A DNA stretch of 64,000 bases from Enterovibrio gelatinilyticus (GTDB lineage: Bacteria; Pseudomonadota; Gammaproteobacteria; Enterobacterales; Vibrionaceae), in the NCBI RefSeq assembly GCF_028683095.1, contig NZ_JAJUBC010000012.1:93748-157747 (forward strand), given 5' to 3'. The notes beneath the pieces are model-generated. The model was given only the letters and a program-made list of their open reading frames with translations, was not told the DNA's origin and ran no database searches. Position numbers and translations under genes: made by a program. Shown here piece after piece: positions 32,696 through 41,208 of this stretch. Each line of letters starts with the position of its first letter. The first letter of the stretch is position 1.

Positions 32696-33598
32696 TTAGC
32701 TGTTTGGTGGTGTATTATCATCGTGATTTTCGTGAGTGACTACTCGGTTACGACCACGCTCTTTAGCCTGATATAAACACTTATCTGCACGAAGGCTGGC
32801 CGAAAGAAAGCCTTCTAATTGACTGACTTCTGTTGCACCAATCGATATTGTGCAATTAATCGCCAAAGGTTGCCGGTTTGGATAGCTCACACGCACCATA
32901 AGCGTTTCAACGCTTTGTCGTAACTCCTCGAGTCTTAGCGTTAACTCGTTTTCGTTGTCTTCCCACATCAAGAGCGCAAACTCTTCTCCGCCTAAGCGAA
33001 ATGCACATTCATCGGGTCTCGTGAATTCCTCAATGATCCGTGCCAACTGCTTCAACACAAGATCACCAACAGGGTGACCAAAGGTATCATTGATCCGTTT
33101 AAAATGATCAATGTCGACCATGGCAAGATACTGATGGCGTTGAGGAGTGGTATTGCGATTATTGAATAAATCAAATAAATAGCGGCGATTGTACAGGTTG
33201 GTCAGATCATCGCGATTTGCCATGTCTCTTAAAGTACGTTCCCGAAAAACTTGGTCAGTGACCACGCTGACAAACGTGCACATGGCTTTTTGCCCGAACC
33301 AATCGATCACAGTATCAGTGATCTCGGCAATCATAGGATTACCTTTTAAGTCAGTGTGGTTGATGACTTGAGGTGTTGTTGGTGTACCCGTTTCGATGGC
33401 GTGCTGATAACGTCGCAGCGCTTCTGGCCAGTGAGACTCTTCGAACAAGACCTTAATCGTTTCTAGGTTCAGCACCTCTTCTGCATTCGACATGCCACTA
33501 AACTTCGCAAACGCATTATTTGCATACTTAGGTACGAAGTCGATGTGAATCACACAGGGATTAGGGTGTATATCTAATATGTCTTTAAAGTCTGGCAT
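32696..33598 (-). CDS. PAS domain diguanylate cyclase
   Basis: A 300-aa cytoplasmic diguanylate cyclase. An N-terminal PAS domain (about 5-120; NPCVIHIDFVPKYANNAFAKFSG) is joined to a GGDEF domain starting RDDLTNLYNRR with intact RLGGEEF. The position of the usual RxxD inhibitory site reads RPDE, a near match. It is convergent with the neighbouring sensor cyclase. I chose ATG 33598; a GTG one codon earlier is possible. Confidence 0.9.
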   Translation of the reverse strand: MPDFKDILDIHPNPCVIHIDFVPKYANNAFAKFSGMSNAEEVLNLETIKVLFEESHWPEALRRYQHAIETGTPTTPQVINHTDLKGNPMIAEITDTVIDWFGQKAMCTFVSVVTDQVFRERTLRDMANRDDLTNLYNRRYLFDLFNNRNTTPQRHQYLAMVDIDHFKRINDTFGHPVGDLVLKQLARIIEEFTRPDECAFRLGGEEFALLMWEDNENELTLRLEELRQSVETLMVRVSYPNRQPLAINCTISIGATEVSQLEGFLSASLRADKCLYQAKERGRNRVVTHENHDDNTPPNS

Positions 33599-34237
33599 CA
33601 CGTGGACATAGGAATAGTCAAAAGAATGTGAAACTTATCATTTACTCATGTAAAAACTGCGATGGGTTTCAAGAAGTTGGGATTATCATCGAGCTTTTAT
33701 CAATGTAGAGACGCTTGTGTTACATTCGAGTGTGATGATGAAGCACTTTCCATAGATGAAAATGTTGAAAGGAACGTGATTGAGTGGCGGTGTAAATATG
33801 TGTTTTATAAACCGGTTTATATGTTTTTCTTGTTCTAGTGTTTGGGTAACGTCATTGGTTTCCCGTACTATAAATACGGTCTTTGACATGTCTACATAAA
33901 AGAGAAGGGAAGAGGGTGAAAAAAATGTTCGCTATTTGTTCATCTCAGTGTATAGTCCCCAGAATCTCTTAGACAAGAGTTGTTAATGCCACAGTAAGTA
34001 TAAGTTCCTTCTCAGCGACTTCTCGAAAACCTTCGTTTAATCTCCCTGCGTCAACTTTATCTTCATCGTACATTCAATAGCTTTACTATCAGTCCAAAAG
34101 AAACATCACAAACTCTCTGCATTTGCGAGTCGTGATTGTGCGTTTTATATACGCCTCATGAGCGCTTTGTAGGCGATATTGCACCCATTATTTTGGGTGT
34201 GGTCACGAGTATTTGAATATTTGAAATAAGGAAAATT
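33599..34237. promoter_or_regulatory. Long gap ahead of a tiny coupled ORF pair
   Basis: A 639-bp stretch without a gene I accept. Near its right end there are two small stems: CGCCT/AGGCG (around 34153-34174) and CACCCA (34182-34187) with TGGGTG (34194-34199). They lie just before the ribosome site of the small ORF at 34238. The rest looks featureless. Confidence 0.45.
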
Positions 34238-34321
34238 ATGTCCCGTAGAACAAGCCGACAGCGTCACTGGTACCAATTAACTCGCGATAAGAAACAGCAA
34301 ATTACCAAAGGTGAAAAATGA
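34238..34321 (+). CDS. Tiny basic protein (27 aa)
   Basis: MSRRTSRQRHWYQLTRDKKQ begins a 27-aa peptide with about ten Arg/Lys. AAGGA (34228-34232) sits 5 nt before the ATG, a clear ribosome site. Its stop overlaps the start of the next ORF (ATGA), which implies coupled translation. I do not recognise it. It could be a leader peptide controlling the downstream ORF or an RNA-binding micro-protein. Confidence 0.6.
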   Translation: MSRRTSRQRHWYQLTRDKKQQITKGEK

Positions 34322-34527
34322 TAAAAATTGATTTTCAGTTACACCAAGAAAAGGCCTCATGGCAGGCAGAGATCCATCAGTTAAACAGCGATATTCTGAA
34401 GCGACACATCTTACCGAAGATGACGTCAAGCCATCACGATATCGATTTCGAATACTGTGACCAAACTGGTGCAGGAAAAATTATTGCGCCGAGTGGCAAC
34501 GTGATGGGAGACTTTCTCGTTTACTAA
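34318..34527 (+). CDS. Small hypothetical protein (69 aa)
   Basis: Begins MIKIDFQLHQEKASWQAEIH and ends with a conserved-looking SGNVMGDFLVY. No signal peptide or membrane helix. The sequence is soluble and mixed in charge. It is coupled to the 27-aa ORF by a 4-nt overlap and convergent with the exonuclease gene. Function unknown. Confidence 0.6.
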   Translation: MIKIDFQLHQEKASWQAEIHQLNSDILKRHILPKMTSSHHDIDFEYCDQTGAGKIIAPSGNVMGDFLVY

Positions 34528-34615
34528 TGACTGCACCGCGCTGAACCTATTCGCGCGAAAGTGACACCGATAGACTATTTATCTTGCCGTCAGATAAATA
34601 CCTATCGAAATACCA

Positions 34616-35251
34616 TCATCGCCCCGTCTGATTGCCCCGAATTTTTTGAAACAACCCACCCATCGCTTGTTTACTGGTTTTGCTAATGGTCTGCATGAAC
34701 CCAAAGTTCGGGTTAGCTATGTGCTGTTGCTCAAGCTCTTCTAACATGAGTAACCAAAGCTTTGCCGTCATCTGTGCATCAGCTAAGGCACGGTGAAAGA
34801 CACCATCATTGTCGATATGTTTGAAACGCACGAGTTCGCCCAGTTTGTGGCTTGGCGCGTCTTGAATAAGACGTCTGGCGATAAGCATTGAACACGCGAA
34901 TTGACCGGAATAGCCTAGATTTAGACGCTCAAGCTCAGCATCTAAAAAGCGTTTATCAAAAGAGGCATTGTGAGCCACAAGGTTGCTGCCTTCGATAAAA
35001 TCGCAAAACTCCGCCATCACATCGTCACAACTGGCTGCGGTGCGCAGCATGTTATTTGTGATCCCAGTATAACCTTCAATGAAGCTGCTCACCCTAAAGC
35101 CTGGATTCATCAGCGCTTGAAATGTATCAATCACTTCTCCGTTAACCAATTTCACCGCACCAATCTCGATCGCTCTGTCGCCCATATTAGGTGATAAGCC
35201 CGTGGTTTCGAAGTCGAGAACGATAACGCTATTCGCAGGAGATGATGACAT
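34616..35251 (-). CDS. 3'-5' exonuclease, DnaQ-like DEDDh family
   Basis: A 211-aa nuclease related to the epsilon proofreading subunit of DNA polymerase III. Exo I is VLDFETTGLSP, Exo II includes LVAHNASFDKRFLD, and Exo III has HRALADAQMTAKL with the DEDDh histidine. It stands alone with its own promoter region and is not beside a polymerase gene, so its role (repair or RNA processing) is open. Confidence 0.88.
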   Translation of the reverse strand: MSSSPANSVIVLDFETTGLSPNMGDRAIEIGAVKLVNGEVIDTFQALMNPGFRVSSFIEGYTGITNNMLRTAASCDDVMAEFCDFIEGSNLVAHNASFDKRFLDAELERLNLGYSGQFACSMLIARRLIQDAPSHKLGELVRFKHIDNDGVFHRALADAQMTAKLWLLMLEELEQQHIANPNFGFMQTISKTSKQAMGGLFQKIRGNQTGR

Positions 35252-35334
35252 GAGAATGACCTAGATAAGGGCGTAATTGCCGAAGGCAGGCAGTATACAG
35301 ATACTCACGATGCTGTGGCGAGCGTAAGACGAAA

Positions 35335-35371
35335 AACAAAAACCGCTATCGGCTCGAAGGCCGATAGCGGT
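35335..35371 (-). terminator. Terminator of the GH30 gene
   Basis: ACCGCTATCGGC (35342-35353), loop, GCCGATAGCGGT (35360-35371): a perfect 12-bp stem. On the minus strand it is followed by TTTTGTTTTT. Confidence 0.9.
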
Positions 35372-35419
35372 CATCATGTCATTTCAAACAAGGACGCTGG
35401 GGTTGCAGAGTATTAGTGA

Positions 35420-37126
35420 CTACAGCTGCACGCGAACCGTTTGTATTGAGTTTGCTGGAAGAGTGATTTGCGCGTTTTGCGCACCAATAACCAAATCCAA
35501 TTCGATTGGCTCCTTAGTGGTATTTAGCAGTTGAACACTCAAGAGGTTGTCGCTGTTGATCGTTGCACTGGTATGCAGCGCGTCGTCCTCTAACCCATCC
35601 AGTATCTTATCGGCTTGCACCGCCTTGTCGCCTGGGCGAATTGTCTTACTGAACTGTGCCAGCACATCGTAAATTGGCGTGTAATACACATCACCGCTTT
35701 CAACGTCGATCATGATCGGTGCACCACAGAAATTTCCGGCATGGTTAGGACCGCCTTGGCTATCGAGTACGGCATTCCAATCAACCCAACCTGCCATCCA
35801 GTGATTCAAGCTAACAATAATGTCACGGGCATAACGATGGACTGGCGTGTAGATCGGGTGGTTCTCAGGGTTGGGTGCCCACGTTGCGGTGTACGCCCAA
35901 TCCGTTGCGTTTTCATTCCACCAGAACTCGTCATTGTTAAACCAGCCTGATTCTTGAAACTTCACCGGATCTAAAATCCCATTCGGAGCCGGTTTACCGA
36001 GATCATCGATCGTGCCTTCGGTATGAATGATGGCAAAATCAGGGAATTTATTGTGAACGCGATCCATCACGTCTTCATAAACATCTACCGTGCTGGAATA
36101 CCAGTGAACCGCCGATCCATAAACATACGGTGCGGTTTCAGGATCGCCCAAGATCACATCGGTCCAATGTTCCAAGTGATCGCGGTTTTGATCGTAGATC
36201 AGTACGCGAGTATCAGCGAACGCGCTTTCTTTTAATTTCGGGCCAAGAAAATCCTTGATGAAGCTGTTTTGGGTTTCCGCGGTGAAGTGCATGCTTTCCC
36301 AGTTACCGCTGTTGCCATGCGGTTCATTCACCGGTGTTAACCCCCAAATATCAACGCCTGCTTCTTTATAGTGCTCAAGGTATTTCACCAAGTAATCGGC
36401 ATAAGTAGACACATATTCCGGCTTGAGCTTTCCGCCTGTGCCTTCCCAGTTGTTCTCTTTTGCCCCTTTGATAAACCACGTATCGATGTCTTTCATCCAC
36501 GGCGGCGCTGTCCATGCCGAGGCAATAATATTCAAGGTGCTGTCATCTTGCTGCGCTTTTATCGCCATGGCTTCATGGATCATTGGCAACACATCAAAAG
36601 ATTCATCCTGAATTCCGGAGTATTTTTCCTTTGAAAATCCGTCGCTGTCGGGGGCGATGGTGAAATGCTTGAGCTCACTGTCACCTTCAACCTCGGCGTA
36701 GCCTAATTTGCCTTCAACAGAAAAGTCAGTCGAACCAATGGGCGTGCGCGTGAGTGAGAAATTCGCGCCCGTGTCAGCGTAGAGCTTATTCATCACTTCA
36801 TGGCGCTTTTCAACCGGAAGATGCGCCAGAACAAACGCCGAGGATTCCGTGAACGAGGTACCAATGCCCGAAATGGTTTGTTTAACCACATCAGGTTGGA
36901 TCACGATCTGCGTGCCGCTTGCAGCCTCACTGGTAAAGGTTTGGTTTGCCATCACTGACATTTTGTCGCCAGCTTCGCTGGTGAGAAGGATCTCAGCCGT
37001 TGATGATAATCCGAAATGTTTGTTGTTCTGAATCAAAGGCTTCTCCGTGTCATATTTTGATGTACAGGACAGCATCATCGCTGATGACAATGCGATAAAA
37101 ACGGCAGAGAGCGTTTTTACTTCCAT
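35420..37126 (-). CDS. GH30-family glycosidase lipoprotein (glucosylceramidase-like)
   Basis: A 568-aa secreted or outer-membrane glycoside hydrolase. The N-terminus has a lipoprotein-type signal with Cys21 (SSAMMLSC). The retaining catalytic acid lies in WGLTPVNEPHG and the nucleophile in IIHTEGTIDD, as in GH30. The family cleaves beta-1,6-glucans, glucosylceramide or related beta-glycosides; which one cannot be told here. I chose ATG 37126 with GGAG upstream, because an open frame to 37252 adds 42 non-signal residues. A GAAAGCGCTTTC palindrome 96 bp upstream suggests LacI-type control. Confidence 0.88.
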   Translation of the reverse strand: MEVKTLSAVFIALSSAMMLSCTSKYDTEKPLIQNNKHFGLSSTAEILLTSEAGDKMSVMANQTFTSEAASGTQIVIQPDVVKQTISGIGTSFTESSAFVLAHLPVEKRHEVMNKLYADTGANFSLTRTPIGSTDFSVEGKLGYAEVEGDSELKHFTIAPDSDGFSKEKYSGIQDESFDVLPMIHEAMAIKAQQDDSTLNIIASAWTAPPWMKDIDTWFIKGAKENNWEGTGGKLKPEYVSTYADYLVKYLEHYKEAGVDIWGLTPVNEPHGNSGNWESMHFTAETQNSFIKDFLGPKLKESAFADTRVLIYDQNRDHLEHWTDVILGDPETAPYVYGSAVHWYSSTVDVYEDVMDRVHNKFPDFAIIHTEGTIDDLGKPAPNGILDPVKFQESGWFNNDEFWWNENATDWAYTATWAPNPENHPIYTPVHRYARDIIVSLNHWMAGWVDWNAVLDSQGGPNHAGNFCGAPIMIDVESGDVYYTPIYDVLAQFSKTIRPGDKAVQADKILDGLEDDALHTSATINSDNLLSVQLLNTTKEPIELDLVIGAQNAQITLPANSIQTVRVQL

Positions 37127-37518
37127 GTTGCTACTCCGTGTTCTGGCACGTGCTCGATCTACCCAAGCAGCATATAAATACACCCTTTGATAGCCGATTG
37201 ACGTTGTGTTATCGATATTTTGAAAGCGCTTTCTTTTCACTTCAAAAGACAAATTAAAAAATTAAATTCCACACGCAGATATAGCGTGTTCGCCTTAGTT
37301 TGTAACTAAGGCGCTCCATGAAGTGTCTTGTTTTTCTTAGGATCAATACAGTGGAGCAGTAGAGGTGTGATGTGAAAGAGGGGAATGAGGTCGAAACACG
37401 GTCAAGCTAAGCACGAGGATTTTTGAGTAGTCCTCCCATTGTTTAACTTTCATCCTCTCTTTACTGATTGAGTATGATAAGTTTTTCGACAGCGATAGAC
37501 GAATAAACGGACGTAAGA
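37127..37518. promoter_or_regulatory. GH30 / CHAT-like gene divergent intergenic region
   Basis: A 392-bp gap. The one clear element is the LacI-type palindrome at 37222-37233. Nothing else stands out. Confidence 0.5.
37222..37233. promoter_or_regulatory. LacI-family-type operator palindrome
   Basis: GAAAGCGCTTTC, a perfect 12-bp palindrome with the central CG step common in LacI/GalR operators. No LacI-family gene is in the window, so the regulator would act in trans. Confidence 0.5.
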
Positions 37519-38205
37519 GTGATAGACAAAATTCGCCTTTTTATCATCGAGTGTGTTGATCCCATGGATCTGCTTCAAGAGCGTTCGGAAGCGAAAGCGC
37601 TAGAGAAAATCTGCAAAGCCATTGGCCACGAAGTTGCCATTCTTAGGGCGTTTTGTGAGCAAGACTTAGTCAAATACCTTGATTACATTTCATCGATAGA
37701 TGGGAATTACATTGCAGCCAATCATGCTAGGGTTCCGCTTTGTGTTCATATATCAGCGCATGGCAATGCAAACGGCATTTCTTTTGGGCGTGATTTCATT
37801 AACTGGCACCGTTTATTTCTCGCACTTTCTCCCATTCTAAAAGACATGAGTCAGTACAATGGGGAAGTACTCATCAGCATTTCTGCGTGTGGCGCTGGTC
37901 AGCAAAAGCTTGTTGATGAAATCGAAGCTGAAATTGCCAAGTATCATATCGATTCAGAACATTTAAATCGGCATGTAGAGCCACCCGAATACATCTTTGT
38001 GACAGAAGGAAGCCAAGGAAAAGATGTAGTGTACTGGGACGACGCCACCGTATCGTGGACCGTTTTTTATCACCAAATATCTAAGCTTAAAGCGATTAAT
38101 GATGAAGGTATTCATCAAATTTTAGATGACATTGAGCATGCAACAAAAACCCTGTTGCGATCATTTAAGTGGGATACGAAAACACAAAAGTATGTGGAGT
38201 ATTGA
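37519..38205 (+). CDS. Orphan caspase/CHAT-like protein
   Basis: A 228-aa protein I do not recognise as a named family. It has the two-block pattern of clan CD proteases: a hydrophobic strand then His-Gly (VPLCVHISAHGN, His81-Gly82) and a second hydrophobic strand then Ala-Cys (EVLISISACGAG, Cys124). This spacing fits a caspase-fold or CHAT-type peptidase with a His81-Cys124 dyad. There is no repeat domain and no obvious partner gene. The start is GTG 37519 with a weak ribosome site. Protease activity is inferred from motif only. Confidence 0.6.
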   Translation: MIDKIRLFIIECVDPMDLLQERSEAKALEKICKAIGHEVAILRAFCEQDLVKYLDYISSIDGNYIAANHARVPLCVHISAHGNANGISFGRDFINWHRLFLALSPILKDMSQYNGEVLISISACGAGQQKLVDEIEAEIAKYHIDSEHLNRHVEPPEYIFVTEGSQGKDVVYWDDATVSWTVFYHQISKLKAINDEGIHQILDDIEHATKTLLRSFKWDTKTQKYVEY

Positions 38206-38267
38206 GCGAGCACAGAGAGTAAGAGTCGAACTGTCTTTAAGCGGAAAGACAGGCTATTAGTCATCGC

Positions 38268-38660
38268 TCACTCAGAAATCGGTTCAGGTTCTTGAGTAAC
38301 AAGATTTGCTTTCACTAACGCTTCCAGCGTTGACCAGTTATCAATTTCGGCCGCGCCCAGCGTAAATATTTTCCCCGTCAGTTTCCCAAAAAGGTAGATC
38401 TTCACATTCTCAGTTGGGTATTGAATTTCACAGCGAAACGTTGGGGCTATCGGGTCAATATCGAAAGCCAATAACGCGACAGGAATATCGCTTCGTGCAT
38501 TGCCCATGTTCACACGTAAAATGACGGGTAGCCCCTCATCGGTTGCAAACATATAAATGGGCACGACGCGATTCGTACTCCCACTGGGCAAGAGATTTTG
38601 CAGGTAATCAAGTCTGTCTAACATTGCCATTAACCCCACTAAAAGTAAGCCTAAAAACAT
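38268..38660 (-). CDS. Hypothetical exported or membrane-anchored protein (130 aa)
   Basis: A hydrophobic N-terminus (MFLGLLLVGLMAML) looks like a signal anchor. The rest is soluble, with a beta-rich pattern (FRCEIQYPTENVKIYLFGKL). I do not recognise the family. It is convergent with the caspase-like gene. A later ATG (38630) is possible but would remove most of the hydrophobic segment. Confidence 0.55.
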   Translation of the reverse strand: MFLGLLLVGLMAMLDRLDYLQNLLPSGSTNRVVPIYMFATDEGLPVILRVNMGNARSDIPVALLAFDIDPIAPTFRCEIQYPTENVKIYLFGKLTGKIFTLGAAEIDNWSTLEALVKANLVTQEPEPISE

Positions 38661-38968
38661 CCTAGCTTACCGTTTGACTATAGACATAAAACGACCGTTT
38701 GAAATTCGATGTACTCGAAATGAGATGTGTGAATAGGTGTAATAGCAAAGCAATAAGTGTGGAGTGGCGTGTCAATTGAGGAATAGCTGGGGGCATCTTT
38801 GCGGTTTAGGGTACTAGCGCTGTATGCTTCTTCCATTTTCGACCGCTGCATATATACCTAATAACTTGAATGGGCAGGATGCAAATTGCTTCGAATTTAA
38901 CGCATTGATGACCTCTGAATGCGAGTATTTCGAGTATATGGGTTGATTAGATACAAAGGAGTGTAGAA
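38661..38968. repeat. Gap with a probable intergenic repeat (38849-38945)
   Basis: A 308-bp gap. From 38849 to 38945 the sequence starts CATATATACC and ends GTATATGGG, giving inverted ends (CATATA/TATATG). The interior (GAATTTAACGCATTGATGA) resembles a short repeat I recall from Vibrio intergenic regions. A frame on the minus strand inside it (38814-39002) is not convincing as a gene. Confidence 0.4.
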
Positions 38969-39262
38969 ATGGAGTGGTTGCTTCTTGTGCCTTATTTGGC
39001 ACTTATATTTATTTGGTCAGAACGAGATTATCGGCACTATTTACTCAGTGGTTTTTACCTTGGGTATGTGTTGTATCTGTGGTTTGGTATGGCACTACCC
39101 ACACATCCTCGATTGGGTTTGTTTTACTTCGCATTGCCGTCTATTGGCTTCCTTGCTTTTTTGTTTCCTGACATGGTGGCTGGGCAGCCGTCATCATTGG
39201 TTCGCGCAATAGGGATAGCGTGCATTGCTATCCCTTGGGTAGGCTTGCTGTTCTTGTTTTAA
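38969..39262 (+). CDS. Small integral membrane protein (97 aa)
   Basis: About four hydrophobic segments span nearly the whole protein (for example LLLVPYLALIFIW and AIGIACIAIPWVGLLFLF). AAGGAG lies 7 nt before the ATG. No family recognised and no partner gene. Confidence 0.65.
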   Translation: MEWLLLVPYLALIFIWSERDYRHYLLSGFYLGYVLYLWFGMALPTHPRLGLFYFALPSIGFLAFLFPDMVAGQPSSLVRAIGIACIAIPWVGLLFLF

Positions 39263-39337
39263 CGGCCCCCACAGTGTGGGTATATGCTTGCATCACCATT
39301 TTCTTTGAACCTGTTCTTCCCTGATCCACATTCAATA

Positions 39338-39550
39338 TTAACGTACTGATTCACGCATCTGCTCTGCGGTTGCGCCAGTATTGATGTGACCAGTCGCAAC
39401 GCCCTTTGTGGCTTGCTCGCTAGAAAGGCCAGCGGCGGTTGCTTTCTGGATTAAATCACCGTTTAAGCCATTGTTTGAGGCCGCACCGCTAGCTGCGAAT
39501 GCAGAGAAAGAGAAGATTGATAGCGCAATAATAAGAACATTTTTCATCAT
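39338..39550 (-). CDS. Small secreted protein, tandem copy 2 (70 aa)
   Basis: The signal peptide ends SFSAFA; the mature part is about 49 residues (NNGLNGDLIQKATAAGLSSE continuing to QMRESVR). It is nearly identical to the gene 268 bp upstream, including at the DNA level, so this is a recent tandem duplication. Function unknown. It is likely periplasmic or secreted. Confidence 0.7.
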   Translation of the reverse strand: MMKNVLIIALSIFSFSAFAASGAASNNGLNGDLIQKATAAGLSSEQATKGVATGHINTGATAEQMRESVR

Positions 39551-39605
39551 ATTTACCTATTTAGTTGTTGTTATTTCTTGTCTGGATATGAAGCTTTTTT
39601 AAGAA

Positions 39606-39815
39606 TTAGCGCTCGGCCTGACGCATCTGCTCTGCGGTCGCACCAGTGCTAATGTGGCCAGTTGCAACGCCTTTCGTCGCTTGCTCGCTAGAAAGACCAG
39701 CGGCGGTTGCTTTCTGGATTAAATCACCGTTTAAGCCATTGTTTGAGGCCGCACCGCCAGCAGCGAATGCAGAGAAAGAGAAGATTGATAGTGCGATGAT
39801 GAGTGCGCTTTTCAT
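39606..39815 (-). CDS. Small secreted protein, tandem copy 1 (69 aa)
   Basis: Same design as its downstream neighbour: signal peptide, then a ~49-residue mature chain rich in Ala, Gly, Thr and Gln, ending EQMRQAER. The paralogues differ mainly in the signal and the last residues. Both may be read from one promoter upstream of 39815. Confidence 0.7.
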   Translation of the reverse strand: MKSALIIALSIFSFSAFAAGGAASNNGLNGDLIQKATAAGLSSEQATKGVATGHISTGATAEQMRQAER

Positions 39816-39960
39816 AATGTCAGTACCTTATTCATTAGATGTTTGTTCGGGTTTCCCCTCTCGACAGGAATAAGATTACTGAGATGTGAGTCACATGTAG
39901 AGGAAACCCGAGGTTTCCATTATGGAAACCAGTGTGATTTATATCTCACATTGGTTTATA

Positions 39961-40026
39961 GGCAAGAGGCAAGAGGCAAGAGGCAAGAGGCAAGAGGCAA
40001 GAGGCAAGAGGCAAGAGGCAAAAGAG
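39961..40026. repeat. Heptanucleotide tandem repeat (GGCAAGA)n
   Basis: Unit GGCAAGA repeated about 8.6 times from 39961 to 40020, decaying into AAAGAG. It sits between the secreted-protein genes and the 3' end of a LysR gene, so copy-number change would not shift a known reading frame. Confidence 0.95.
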
Positions 40027-40075
40027 CTACCGTTGGCGTTCAAGCAGGTTGGTGAACGTATGATGTGATTGGCTG

Positions 40076-40960
40076 TTAATCTTCAAGTTGATTAAGAACA
40101 CGATGACAAACGCGATAAAGCCATTCTTTCTGAGGGTCGTTTTGCTTGGCGCGGTGATAGCTCATCACACAGTTAACTTTATCGTCAGACAAGGTTGGCA
40201 GTGCGATACCTCGACAGTCTTCTGGAATAAGTCGAGACATGGTGAATGAGTAGTGATCAGAATTTCTCACAATGCTTTCGATGGCCTTTGTATTTTCAAC
40301 TTCAACCGTGGGGGTGATTTGATAACCCACTGCCGCTAAGCGCTCAAGCAAAGGGTAGCGAACATCGTTCCAGCCAGGGTTACGAGTGATAACAAAAGGA
40401 TAATGCTTTAACTCATCCATGGATTGAGCAGGGTGATCATGTCGAACATAAAACGTCGGAGACACTTCACATAGAGGCTTTTGCAGTATCACCTGTGGGA
40501 GCGTTTCGTCATAGGTGCTGAACAGCACCGTATTCTCCCCTTCCACCATACGAGATCGTGCTTCAAGGCTCCATTGGCGCATTGAAATTCTTGCCAATGG
40601 TGCTTCTTCTCGAAGCGCGAGATAAAGCCGACCGCCAAAGTTGTCCCAAAATAGCGCGTGTCCATAAAGCACGATTTCTTGTTTTAGGGTTTGTGGGGAG
40701 AATTCTGTGTGTTGAATGGCATCGAAGGTTTCTAATATTTGTTCGAAATGCGCGAGGTTGGTGTCCATGAAGGTCGTCGGTTCAAAGCCATGTTTACCTT
40801 GGATAAACAGCGGATCTTCAAAATGAACTTTGAGCTTAGACAGGATCTTACTGATCGCGCTTGAGGTTTTGCCTAACGCGTCAGCGACCAGCTTCACATT
40901 GCGAAGCTCATACATCTTCACCAAAACAAACATGCTTTGAATGTCTAAGTTGTGTCCCAT
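40076..40960 (-). CDS. LysR-family transcriptional regulator
   Basis: A 294-aa regulator. The HTH (about 8-68) reads FVLVKMYELRNVKLVADALG ... SSAISKILSKLK, followed by a LysR effector domain. No divergent target gene adjoins it; the nearest gene on the 5' side is the MarR gene about 250 bp away on the same strand. Target and ligand unknown. Confidence 0.85.
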   Translation of the reverse strand: MGHNLDIQSMFVLVKMYELRNVKLVADALGKTSSAISKILSKLKVHFEDPLFIQGKHGFEPTTFMDTNLAHFEQILETFDAIQHTEFSPQTLKQEIVLYGHALFWDNFGGRLYLALREEAPLARISMRQWSLEARSRMVEGENTVLFSTYDETLPQVILQKPLCEVSPTFYVRHDHPAQSMDELKHYPFVITRNPGWNDVRYPLLERLAAVGYQITPTVEVENTKAIESIVRNSDHYSFTMSRLIPEDCRGIALPTLSDDKVNCVMSYHRAKQNDPQKEWLYRVCHRVLNQLED

Positions 40961-41110
40961 CGTTGCTCACCGTCAAATAACCTTCTAGGAATATAGAGAA
41001 TCACTGGCTGTTACCTCAATGAAAAATATACACAATACAGTGATATGCGCCGCATAAGCTGTGCTGTGATAACACACCAGTGCAGCGCTTTGACCTGACC
41101 GTTTAGGCAT

Positions 41111-41162
41111 GAGATGGCTAGGTTTGAGATAACTAGGTTTGAGATAGCTAGGTTAGAGATGG
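41111..41162. repeat. 15-bp tandem repeat (3.5 copies)
   Basis: Units GAGATGGCTAGGTTT, GAGATAACTAGGTTT and GAGATAGCTAGGTTA, then a partial GAGATGG. It lies upstream of the LysR gene and downstream of the MarR gene. Confidence 0.85.
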
Positions 41163-41208
41163 CAATGACCTATTTACGCGAAGGCCTATTTACACGGAAA
41201 AACGCGCT

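Noticed and set aside
33686..33889. 67-codon minus-strand frame in the gap before the 27-aa ORF
   Set aside because: No ribosome site, no recognisable protein pattern, and composition like the surrounding non-coding DNA.
38814..39002. 62-codon minus-strand frame
   Set aside because: It lies within the probable intergenic repeat and overlaps the start of the membrane protein gene that has a good ribosome site.
39961..40026. Heptamer array as a CRISPR or coding repeat
   Set aside because: Units are contiguous with no spacers, and the frame through it has no start signal.
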